This document shows, one piece after another, positions 1-5,981 of a stretch of DNA of 12,488 nt (position 1 is its first letter; every line of letters starts with the position of its first letter). The notes under the pieces were generated by a model that was given only the letters and a program-made list of their open reading frames with translations, had not been told where the DNA came from and made no database searches. Origin of the DNA: an uncultured Clostridium sp. (GTDB lineage Bacteria > Bacillota > Clostridia > TANB77 > CAG-508); the NCBI GenBank assembly GCA_947428535.1, contig CANEMG010000007.1, positions 1 through 12,488 on the forward strand, in the 5' to 3' direction. Both the position numbers and the translations under genes were made by a program.

Positions 1-57
1 CCCAAAACTGTTAAAGTTTTTTCAACAATTTTGAGATAATAAAAATTAATTTTTATG

Positions 58-525
58 CTAAAATTTATATTGGTTTCTATCTGATCTTTCATCAAATTCT
101 CTATCATATGCTTCATTACCATAGAACCATTCTTCTTTTTTCTTTCTTTTTCCTAATGTTCTATTTTTATTAAACAATATATCTAAAAATGTTAACATTG
201 GTATTACTACTCCTAAAAAAACACATAACATATTAGCACTATTTGTCACATTTAATCCTGAAACACCAACTTCCAAAATTGCATTATATAATGCTGTTCC
301 AAAATATGATGCATATATTCCAAAATAACATGCCGCTCCTACTATATTTCTTTTTACAACTAATATGATACATGGTAATGTTGCAAATAAAACTGCTATT
401 TCAACATTTGTATTTAGCGGTGTTGCGAAAAATGAAAAATCTAATTGATATAATAATGTTGCAATCGCTCTAAAAATCCAAAACAATACTCCTAAAAAAG
501 TAAGCAAGTAACTAAATAAAGTCAT
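58..525 (-). CDS. Small integral membrane protein of unknown function (155 aa)
   Basis: I do not recognise a named family. The protein shows four likely membrane helices, at about residues 5-27, 41-57, 61-86 and 98-118. A strongly charged tail of about 35 residues follows (119-155), starting with a Lys/Arg cluster (GKRKKK at 125-130) and then an acidic/aromatic stretch (EEWFYGNEAYDREFDERSDR). By the positive-inside rule the tail should be cytoplasmic. The ATG at 525 is preceded by GGAGG at 534-538 with 8-nt spacing, and a good promoter lies just upstream, so this is a monocistronic or lead gene, separated from the upstream DUF1292 gene by a terminator. The 3' flank (1-57) shows no convincing terminator. 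The ordered helices and good expression signals make it a real gene; its role is unknown. Confidence 0.8.
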   Translation of the reverse strand: MTLFSYLLTFLGVLFWIFRAIATLLYQLDFSFFATPLNTNVEIAVLFATLPCIILVVKRNIVGAACYFGIYASYFGTALYNAILEVGVSGLNVTNSANMLCVFLGVVIPMLTFLDILFNKNRTLGKRKKKEEWFYGNEAYDREFDERSDRNQYKF

Positions 526-533
526 ATTTTCTA

Positions 534-577
534 CCTCCTAATAATCACATTTTAACATAAGTTTATTTTGTTTTCAA
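534..577 (-). promoter_or_regulatory. Sigma-A promoter and RBS for the 155-aa membrane protein
   Basis: On the minus strand a -35 box TTGAAA (572-577) and a -10 box TAAAAT (549-554) are separated by exactly 17 bp. The predicted start near 542 leaves a leader of only about 17 nt, which contains the GGAGG site (534-538). Confidence 0.7.
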
Positions 578-579
578 TA

Positions 580-647
580 GAACAAAAGTGGACAATATGA
601 TAATTACAAAAATACAAAAATTTACTAAATTGTCCACGTATTTGTTC
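580..647. repeat. Imperfect inverted repeat with GTGGACAAT / ATTGTCCAC arms
   Basis: The core arms GTGGACAAT (588-596) and ATTGTCCAC (629-637) are perfect 9-bp inverted copies. The symmetry extends outward with GAACAAA (580-586) and TTTGTTC (641-647), with a 2-nt length difference between the arms. The spacer is 32 nt of A/T-rich DNA. It sits directly upstream of the promoter at 549-577, so it could be an operator, a cruciform-forming element or a remnant of a small mobile element. None of these can be settled from the sequence. Confidence 0.5.
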
Positions 648-650
648 AAT

Positions 651-680
651 GCGCCGATTTTGTTGTACAAAATCGTGTGC
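651..680. repeat. Hairpin-forming inverted repeat
   Basis: CGATTTTG (655-662) and CAAAATCG (668-675) form a perfect 8-bp stem around a 5-nt loop. Outer pairing GCGC (651-654) with GTGC (677-680) extends it across a one-base bulge and one G-T wobble. Neither strand has a T-run after it, so it does not look like an intrinsic terminator. It is the most GC-rich spot in this intergenic region. Confidence 0.5.
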
Positions 681-694
681 AAAATTAGAGAAGC

Positions 695-738
695 TTTTAT
701 TTAGTAGGAAATGCAAAGCACTTTCCTACTAAATAAAA
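695..738. repeat. Perfect 17-bp inverted repeat
   Basis: The arms at 695-711 and 722-738 are perfect 17-nt complements with a 10-nt centre, in which TGC and GCA (712-714, 718-720) can add pairs. It lies immediately downstream, on the minus strand, of the terminator at 734-758 and shares its T-tract. It could reinforce termination or protect the mRNA 3' end, but neither side carries its own U-tract. A small palindromic repeat element is the alternative. Confidence 0.6.
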
Positions 739-758
739 AAGCGTGCTTCAAACACGCT
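734..758 (-). terminator. Rho-independent terminator after the DUF1292 gene
   Basis: On the minus strand AGCGTG (753-758) pairs perfectly with CACGCT (740-745) across a 7-nt loop, and a T-run (735-739) follows. It begins 12 bp past the DUF1292 stop codon and is the natural end of the long operon that starts near 6520. Confidence 0.85.
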
Positions 759-769
759 AAAATTTAAAA

Positions 770-1084
770 TTATTCACCATCTGTAAAATTAAATTCTTCT
801 TTAAATTTTTCTTTGAAGATTTCAAATACTGCAGTTAATGTTTGTTCATCATCCACACTAATATAAGATTCTTCATCACTATCTTCTTCTGAATCATCAA
901 CTTTTAATATTACTACTTCTCCATCATCTTCTTCATCTTCTTCTAACACAGGTAATAATACTACATATTCTTCTGATTCATATTCTATTAAATCTAAAAA
1001 TTCAAATTGTACTTCATTACCATTTTCATCATTTAAAATTATAATATTACTTAGATTTTCATCTAATTCATTTTCTTCATCCAT
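770..1084 (-). CDS. DUF1292 family acidic protein (YrzB-like)
   Basis: This 104-residue, extremely acidic protein has the DUF1292 hallmark: a short beta-rich segment reading IIILNDENGNEVQFEFLDLI at 14-33, then YVVLLPV at 40-46, and GEVVILKV at 55-62 after an acidic stretch (48-54). A helical C-terminus (VFEIFKEKFKEEF, 86-98) completes it. In Firmicutes this family commonly sits just after ireB and ruvX, exactly as here, which supports the call; its biochemical function is not established. The ATG at 1084 has AGGAG with about 8-nt spacing. A 144-bp gap separates it from ruvX and contains its own promoter, so it may be transcribed both with the operon and alone. A terminator follows it. Confidence 0.88.
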   Translation of the reverse strand: MDEENELDENLSNIIILNDENGNEVQFEFLDLIEYESEEYVVLLPVLEEDEEDDGEVVILKVDDSEEDSDEESYISVDDEQTLTAVFEIFKEKFKEEFNFTDGE

Positions 1085-1129
1085 TTTTTATACTCCTTCC
1101 TATGTATGATTTTTTCAAAATCTAAAACT

Positions 1130-1158
1130 ATGATATACTAAAGATTGTTTTTTTGCAA
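1130..1158 (-). promoter_or_regulatory. Internal promoter for the DUF1292 gene
   Basis: On the minus strand -35 TTGCAA (1153-1158) and -10 TATCAT (1130-1135) are separated by 17 bp, in the gap between ruvX and the DUF1292 start. Both boxes match consensus at most positions. No terminator is visible between ruvX and this promoter. Confidence 0.5.
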
Positions 1159-1228
1159 TAGTTTTTTTGTATTTGTTAAAATTTATTTTTTGCTATTTTC
1201 TAATTAATAAATCATTTATTTTATCCAA

Positions 1229-1648
1229 CTATTTACTTTTATTCATATACATTTCTAATATATATACTGCTGAAATTGTATCTACTATTCCTCTTTTTTT
1301 TGTTTTATTTATATCCAAAAAATTCATAGTTTTATGTGCTGCCACTGTTGTAAGTCTTTCATCTATTGTTTCTATTTTAATCTTGTTATATTTACATTTT
1401 AATTTATGGATGAACTTTTCTGTAATTTCAGCTCTTATTGTTTTAGTTCCATCCATATTAAAAGGCATACCTACTACAATTATTTCTACATCAGGATATA
1501 TTGATAAAATTTCATCTATTCTTTTTAATAAAATTTTATCATTTCCATCATATGATATCGTTTCTAATCCCTGCGCAGTAATGCCTAATGCATCTGTAAT
1601 AGCTATACCAACTCTACTATCTCCATAATCTATACCTAATGTTCGCAT
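1229..1648 (-). CDS. ruvX: RuvX/YqgF family pre-16S rRNA nuclease (putative Holliday junction resolvase)
   Basis: This 139-residue protein has the RNase H-like YqgF fold. It opens with LGIDYGDSRVGIAITD (4-19), where Asp7 is a metal ligand, continues with IIVVGMPFNMDGT (56-68), then DERLTT (96-101) and a C-terminal Asp123 in GIVDTISA. These are the family's conserved acidic and structural motifs. Members mature the 5' end of 16S rRNA and were first annotated as Holliday junction resolvases. Length is normal. The ATG at 1648 lies 5 bp after the ireB stop and has only a weak purine-rich site inside the end of ireB, so translation is probably coupled. The order ireB-ruvX-DUF1292 is standard for Firmicutes. 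Confidence 0.95.
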   Translation of the reverse strand: MRTLGIDYGDSRVGIAITDALGITAQGLETISYDGNDKILLKRIDEILSIYPDVEIIVVGMPFNMDGTKTIRAEITEKFIHKLKCKYNKIKIETIDERLTTVAAHKTMNFLDINKTKKRGIVDTISAVYILEMYMNKSK

Positions 1649-1653
1649 GAAAA

Positions 1654-1908
1654 TTATTCTTCCAATCCAATATAATCTTTAACCATTTTTTCTAAAAGTT
1701 CATCTCTTTCAATTACTCTAATTAAATTTCTAGCATCATTATGACTTGTTATATAAGTAGGATCTCCTGATAAGATATACCCAACAATTTGGTTTATTGG
1801 ATTATATCCTTTTTCAACTAAAGCTTGGTATACTTCTTTTAAAATTTCCTTAGCTCTTATGCTTTTATCTTTCTCTACCTTAAAGCTCATTGTTTTGTCA
1901 ATAGACAT
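1654..1908 (-). CDS. ireB: IreB family regulatory phosphoprotein (ReoM/UPF0297)
   Basis: This 84-residue protein contains the almost invariant IreB core [19 protein letters not shown] (32-50), followed by THNDAR-like SHNDAR (56-61) and [15 protein letters not shown] (66-80). In Enterococcus the protein is phosphorylated on N-terminal threonines by the PASTA-domain kinase IreK, and in Listeria (ReoM) it controls ClpCP-dependent turnover of MurA, linking kinase signalling to peptidoglycan synthesis. Thr6 lies in the matching N-terminal segment. I place the start at 1908 rather than at the ATG at 1914, because AGGAGGG (1916-1922) is 7 nt from 1908 but almost abuts 1914, and MSIDKTM aligns with the usual family start. 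The RBS overlaps the stop codon of the upstream GAF gene, which suggests tight coupling. Confidence 0.95.
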   Translation of the reverse strand: MSIDKTMSFKVEKDKSIRAKEILKEVYQALVEKGYNPINQIVGYILSGDPTYITSHNDARNLIRVIERDELLEKMVKDYIGLEE

Positions 1909-1915
1909 ATTCATT

Positions 1916-1922
1916 CCCTCCT
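1916..1922 (-). promoter_or_regulatory. Ribosome binding site that decides the ireB start
   Basis: AGGAGGG on the minus strand overlaps the TAG stop of the preceding gene (1921-1923). Its distance favours the ATG at 1908 (7 nt) over the one at 1914 (1 nt). Confidence 0.75.
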
Positions 1923-3057
1923 AAATATAATTTATTTTGTTTTCTTCTGTGTCAGCTGAATCTAAATACTCTTCTAGCTTTTTATTTAACTGCTCTATTC
2001 CAGTTCCTTTATAATATGTTGATACAACAAAGTTAACTTTTGGAGAAGCTGTTTTTTCTTCTTTTAATTCTCTTACTTTTACTCTTTTTCCATTTATAAC
2101 TTTTTTTACTTCTACTTCTTCCGCTTCTTCTACTATTTCAAGCTCTTCCATTTCTTTTTTTAGAGTTTTTAAGAATTCTTCAACACTTCCTTCTTCTACT
2201 CCTGAAAATACAATTACAAACTTAGGTCCCATATATCTTACAAAAACATATTGTGATGGCATTTTTGTTTTTACTATGTTACTAACTTCTGTAATTATTT
2301 CATTTCCTATTTGTCTACTTGCTTTTTCATTTATTTTTTCTATATTTATTATTTTAAACATGCATACTGCTGATGTTGGGAATTTATCAAATGTTTTCTT
2401 AGCTCTTCCATATAAATATTCTGCTGAATATAATACTGTAAATTTATCTATTCTTACAATCTTTTCCATTGCATCTTGATATGACATTGTTGATAATATT
2501 GATATTATATTATCTTTTACAACTTCTATAATAGCTGTATCTGTTTTATCAAATGCATGCATTCTTCCACTTTCCATAATCCAATATCCAATATAAATAT
2601 TATCTATATATAAAGGGAAAAACATTGCAGATTTAGCTCTACCCATCTCAACTTTTTGATAAGGCAATTTCTCATTGTCATTATCAATTGTTATATACTT
2701 AGGTGTAGCTGTTGAAACACTATCTTGGAAAATTTCTTCATTATGCAAATTTGCCAAGGTTTCGTGATGAATTTCATCAACGTTTGTTGCTTTAATTACA
2801 TATTCTGCTCCATCAAAAACAACTATTGTTGAATATTTTATATCATATTTTTCTATAACAATATCATTTATTTTATTTATTTTTTCATCTACTGATTCTT
2901 CTTCCCCTGCCACTTTCATGAAGTCTTGTAATATTGATAAATTATTTATCTGCTGGTTTATGTTATTAAAGGCTTCTATTTTTTTCTGAATATGAATGTT
3001 ATATGCAACAAGAACAGCAATTGCTATTAGCAAAACTATTATAACTACGATTACCAA
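1921..3057 (-). CDS. Membrane-anchored GAF protein with degenerate GGDEF domain
   Basis: The 378-residue product has one N-terminal helix (2-22) without a cleavage site, a short coiled segment (24-45), a GAF-like alpha/beta region (about 50-195, with KSAMFFPLYIDNIYIGYWIME at its core) and a GGDEF-like region (about 200-300). In the GGDEF region the signature is replaced by MGPKF (276-280, in VFVRYMGPKFVIVF) and the metal-binding aspartates of the DxD loop by Lys/Ile (FKIINIEKINE, 234-244), so cyclase activity is very unlikely. A Glu/Lys-rich insertion (301-340) precedes a last strand and helix (341-366). It may sense a ligand through GAF and signal by binding. The start codon is TTG, chosen because GGGAGAG (3065-3071) is 7 nt upstream and no in-frame ATG or GTG fits. 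The gap after the ATPase-like gene is 34 bp. Confidence 0.8.
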   Translation of the reverse strand: MVIVVIIVLLIAIAVLVAYNIHIQKKIEAFNNINQQINNLSILQDFMKVAGEEESVDEKINKINDIVIEKYDIKYSTIVVFDGAEYVIKATNVDEIHHETLANLHNEEIFQDSVSTATPKYITIDNDNEKLPYQKVEMGRAKSAMFFPLYIDNIYIGYWIMESGRMHAFDKTDTAIIEVVKDNIISILSTMSYQDAMEKIVRIDKFTVLYSAEYLYGRAKKTFDKFPTSAVCMFKIINIEKINEKASRQIGNEIITEVSNIVKTKMPSQYVFVRYMGPKFVIVFSGVEEGSVEEFLKTLKKEMEELEIVEEAEEVEVKKVINGKRVKVRELKEEKTASPKVNFVVSTYYKGTGIEQLNKKLEEYLDSADTEENKINYI

Positions 3058-3064
3058 GATATCA

Positions 3065-3071
3065 CTCTCCC
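3065..3071 (-). promoter_or_regulatory. Ribosome binding site supporting a TTG start
   Basis: GGGAGAG on the minus strand lies 7 nt from the TTG at 3057. The nearby ATG at 3073 and GTG at 3065 are in other frames, so TTG is the best start for the GAF/GGDEF-like gene. Confidence 0.65.
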
Positions 3072-3091
3072 ATATTTAACTTTTAGATTTT

Positions 3092-4405
3092 TTAAAATTT
3101 TCTACTTTTATTTTTTTTCATTTTATTTAAAGTGTTCCCCATATTACTAGAAAAATTAGGATTTCCATAATTTAATTGTGGAGAAGCTTTTGTTGTACCA
3201 TAATTTGGTTTACTTACTAATGGATATACCATTTCACCTAAATTCTTTAATTTATTTAAAAATGTTTTAGAATATCCATTTATAGACACATTACAATTAA
3301 CCATTGAATCTAAGTATTTTGAATATGCATTATCTTCAAATGGTATACTACAAGCTTTTACCATATCTTTATTAAACAATTCTGTCATAAATGACATTGA
3401 TGGATCATTATAAAAAGACATTCCTCCAATTATCGCCTTTGTAGTTAGGCTTCTAACTTTTAATTCTTTATTTATTACAACTCTTACTTTTTCAGATTCT
3501 AATACCCCTTTTGATTTTAAATCTCTTAAAAATGCTGTTAATGGTTGTATTGTTAATATATCCATTGATTGCACTAAATAAATTTCTTGACAACTAGCAA
3601 AATATGATGGATCTGTTTCAAAGTCACAATCTATTAGTACTAATGAATGATTTTGCACCAATGTTGATAAAATTGGTTCTGCATCTGAATAATCTTTGCC
3701 ATCATTTGGAAGTGCTGTATAAACAGTTAAATTTCTATTTACTTTTATTCCTTCTGCAAATCCTTTTTGTAATTTGCTAATTGAATTATAAGCTATATTT
3801 CTTAATTCTTCTTCATTATTTGTATATATATAATAAGAATTTTTATTTTTAGTTGTATCTAAAATTGCTGTATTTATACCAAGTGATGAAAATAATGCAG
3901 CTAAGTTATTTACTAAGAAAGATGTTCCGTTTTTTGTTGTTCCTAAAAATGTTACTATTTTTTTATCTTTAGTTAATAAACTATTTAGACTTGACATCGA
4001 ATAATCTATTCTTGGTTTTATAGTTGCTATTTCTGCATTTGGTATTGTTTCTTGACTTTCTACTATTTCTTCTTCTTCCTTTAATCCACCTAAAATATCA
4101 TCTTCTTCATCTTCATCTATTTCTGGCAAAATTTCATCAATATTAGCTCTTGAAGAAGGCTGGCTAACTGTTTCATCTTCATCACTATCTAAATCATCTA
4201 AATCATCTAATCCTGGCAATGAAACTTCATCTGTATAATCTTCATCTTCTTCAAAATCATCTTCTATTCCTGGTAAGATATCTTCTTCTTCATCTTCCTC
4301 AAAGTCATCTTCCATTCCTGGTAAAATATCTTCTTCATCTTCCTCAAAGTCATCTTCCATTCCTGGTAAGATATCTTCTTCATCTTCTTCAAAGTCATCT
4401 TCCAT
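3092..4405 (-). CDS. C-terminal piece of split protein: acidic repeats plus MinD/ParA-like domain lacking the Walker A lysine
   Basis: This open frame (437 residues from the ATG at 4405) is in the same frame as the gene piece ending at 4478 and is separated from it only by a stop codon and 24 codons of repeat. It begins with repeat units (1-65), continues through a further acidic, disordered stretch (66-125), then a MinD/ParA/TadZ-like alpha/beta domain (about 145-395). KIVTFLGTTKNGTSFLVNNLA (149-169) occupies the P-loop position, but Gly160 stands where the Walker lysine is expected. HSLVLIDCDF (253-262) resembles the Walker B/switch strand, and later strands (EIYLVQS 274-280, VRVVINK 307-313) follow the family order. 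The tail is Asn/Lys-rich. Neither the 4405 ATG nor the later repeat ATGs has a good RBS, so independent translation is doubtful. TadZ/CpaE is the closest family I can suggest. Confidence 0.7.
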   Translation of the reverse strand: MEDDFEEDEEDILPGMEDDFEEDEEDILPGMEDDFEEDEEEDILPGIEDDFEEDEDYTDEVSLPGLDDLDDLDSDEDETVSQPSSRANIDEILPEIDEDEEDDILGGLKEEEEIVESQETIPNAEIATIKPRIDYSMSSLNSLLTKDKKIVTFLGTTKNGTSFLVNNLAALFSSLGINTAILDTTKNKNSYYIYTNNEEELRNIAYNSISKLQKGFAEGIKVNRNLTVYTALPNDGKDYSDAEPILSTLVQNHSLVLIDCDFETDPSYFASCQEIYLVQSMDILTIQPLTAFLRDLKSKGVLESEKVRVVINKELKVRSLTTKAIIGGMSFYNDPSMSFMTELFNKDMVKACSIPFEDNAYSKYLDSMVNCNVSINGYSKTFLNKLKNLGEMVYPLVSKPNYGTTKASPQLNYGNPNFSSNMGNTLNKMKKNKSRKF

Positions 4406-4594
4406 TCCTGGTAAGATATCTTCTTCATCTTCTTCAAAATCATCTTCCAGTCCTAGTAAGAGATCATCTTCTTCATCTTACTCAAAGTCATCTTCTATTC
4501 CTGGTAAGATATCTTCTTCTTCATCTTCCTCAAAATCATCTTCTATTCCTGGCAAGATATCATCTTCTTCATCTTCCTCAAAGTCATCTTCCAT
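4211..4594 (-). repeat. In-frame tandem array of eight acidic 15-19-codon units
   Basis: Eight head-to-tail units encode variants of [MI]EDDFEEDEE(D/E)DILPG. In minus-strand order their lengths are 48, 48, 48, 45, 45, 45, 48 and 57 bp. More degenerate relatives flank the array (LPEIDDSFDEDKEF before it, NIDEILPEIDEDEEDDILGG after it). All units are multiples of three, so gain or loss keeps the frame. Unit three (4451-4498) carries the TAA stop and clustered substitutions. The nucleotide identity between units is very high, which makes the array prone to slippage and to misassembly. Confidence 0.92.
4478..4480 (-). other. In-frame TAA inside the repeat array
   Basis: The third repeat unit reads GAG-TAA-GAT where the other units read GAG-GAA-GAT or GAA-GAA-GAT: a single G-to-T change on the coding strand. 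The frame continues unbroken on both sides. Other genes here, including pflB and ireB, end with TAA, so stop-codon reassignment does not explain it. It is either a true nonsense mutation or a consensus error in a repetitive stretch. Confidence 0.85.
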
Positions 4595-5977
4595 TCCTGG
4601 TAAAATATCTTCTTCAATTTCTATTTCTGGTAAAAACTCTTTGTCCTCATCAAAAGAATCATCTATTTCTGGTAAGATTAAATCTTCCTCTAAATCTATA
4701 TCTTCAGGTAGTTCTATTTTCTTCTTTGGATGCTCTTTTTTATTAGCAACTTTTTCTGTCGCTTTTTTAGCTGGTTCTTGATATGCCTTTTTCTTAACAA
4801 CTTTTTTAGGCTCTTTCACTTCATCAAGAGTTGCTTGTTTAACTTTTTTACTCTCTAAAGACTTAACTTTCTTTTTTCCAACTTCTGAAGTAGTTTCAGA
4901 CACTTTCTTTTGTTTAGGTTTTACTTTTACTACTCTTCCATCTGGTAAAACTTTGGTTTTAATTTCAGATTTTTTTACTGATTTAGTTGGTTTAGCACTT
5001 TCCATTTCTTTTGTTTCTTCCTTTTTTATAACTTTTTTCTTTACTTTTTTAGGCTCTTCTTGGGCTTTTGCTTGTGCCACATTTACAGTTTTTACTTCTG
5101 CCTTAGTATTAGCTTTTTTAGGTTTTGCTTTTCCTGATGTTTTTACTGTTCCTGGTATCACTATTGGTCCAGAAATTTTATTTTGATTCATTTTATTTTC
5201 TATAATATCTATTTTTATTCCTGTTTGCTTTCTAGCTTCCTTAGACTTTAATTCTTGTGTATTTACTTTTTGTACTACTCCATTTACAGACATTAATTCT
5301 TGATATTTCTGACATTCATTTTCTAAAACCGCTTTTACATTTACTGGTAAACAATTTACTACTATTTTTAATTGATCATCTGTGTATTGAGCTGCTATAC
5401 TGTTAAAGCTTTCTGCATATTTATCTGTATTTCTCCCTAATTTTTTAAAATGTGTTAATATGTTTTGAATCTCTAACTCGCTAACTTCACTATCGCTTTT
5501 ATTACTATAATTAACATCTTCTGAATCTATTTTATAATATATTTTAGCCTCTTTTTTAGTTCTCGGTTTATTTATTAGTTTGCAAACATTGTCCATACTT
5601 CTATCAGTACCTAAAAGTGCATTATATATTCCTATTCCAAATAGTTTTACTAAAAATGAACTAGCTTTTGTATGTCTATCTCCTGCTATTAAAACTATTG
5701 ATGTTTCATTTCCATCTATATCTTGTGCTTCATCGCTAATATCATCAAGTTTTTCAAAGATAAATTTGTCCTGTGCTTCGTAATTATTATTTGAAAATGC
5801 TTCTAAATCTTCACTTATAACTATTCTATCGTAGTTTTTATCTTTTTGTATTTCTTTTAATATTGCGTTGAAGTAATATACATTTTTATAAGAAAGAATT
5901 TCCTTATATTCTTTTTGGTATTTCTTAACAATTGCTTCAGAAATACTTTCACTACTAACCGCAAATAAAACTTTCAT
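4478..5977 (-). CDS. N-terminal piece of split protein: receiver-like domain, Lys-rich linker, first acidic repeats
   Basis: From the ATG at 5977 this frame gives 499 residues before the TAA; read through, the gene would encode 961 residues ending at 3092. Residues 1-150 look like an atypical receiver domain: strand KVLFAVSSE (2-10), helix, YDRIVISED (49-57), and SIVLIAGD (93-100), with no clear phospho-acceptor pattern. A mainly helical region follows (165-265), then a long Lys/Ala-rich, probably disordered linker (280-420) and a switch to acidic repeats (421-499). A receiver-like domain before a ParA/MinD-like ATPase is the arrangement of TadZ/CpaE pilus-localisation proteins, though the roughly 300-residue charged insert is unusual. 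The start at 5977 is preferred over the ATG at 5998 because GGAGGGG (5986-5992) lies 8 nt before it; this leaves a 4-bp gap to the upstream membrane-protein gene. Confidence 0.78.
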   Translation of the reverse strand: MKVLFAVSSESISEAIVKKYQKEYKEILSYKNVYYFNAILKEIQKDKNYDRIVISEDLEAFSNNNYEAQDKFIFEKLDDISDEAQDIDGNETSIVLIAGDRHTKASSFLVKLFGIGIYNALLGTDRSMDNVCKLINKPRTKKEAKIYYKIDSEDVNYSNKSDSEVSELEIQNILTHFKKLGRNTDKYAESFNSIAAQYTDDQLKIVVNCLPVNVKAVLENECQKYQELMSVNGVVQKVNTQELKSKEARKQTGIKIDIIENKMNQNKISGPIVIPGTVKTSGKAKPKKANTKAEVKTVNVAQAKAQEEPKKVKKKVIKKEETKEMESAKPTKSVKKSEIKTKVLPDGRVVKVKPKQKKVSETTSEVGKKKVKSLESKKVKQATLDEVKEPKKVVKKKAYQEPAKKATEKVANKKEHPKKKIELPEDIDLEEDLILPEIDDSFDEDKEFLPEIEIEEDILPGMEDDFEEDEEDDILPGIEDDFEEDEEEDILPGIEDDFE

Positions 5978-5981
5978 TCGT

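Noticed and set aside
3..33. 10-bp hairpin as terminator for the 155-residue membrane protein gene
   Set aside because: It contains a wobble/mismatch and is not followed by a T-run on the minus strand; the window ends there, so it cannot be judged further.
1167..1628. A 153-codon plus-strand open frame with hydrophobic character
   Set aside because: It is antisense to ruvX, whose family motifs are unambiguous, and it has no RBS.
4478..4480. Recoding or reassignment of TAA as a sense codon
   Set aside because: TAA ends pflB, ireB and other clear genes here, and no special downstream structure suggests programmed read-through.
4211..4594. CRISPR-like direct repeats
   Set aside because: The units are contiguous, without spacers, and are codons of an open frame.
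4219..4746. A 175-codon plus-strand open frame full of Leu/His/Pro repeats
   Set aside because: It lies antisense to the acidic repeat array, and its regularity is fully explained by the repeated GAA/GAT codons on the other strand. No RBS or promoter supports it.
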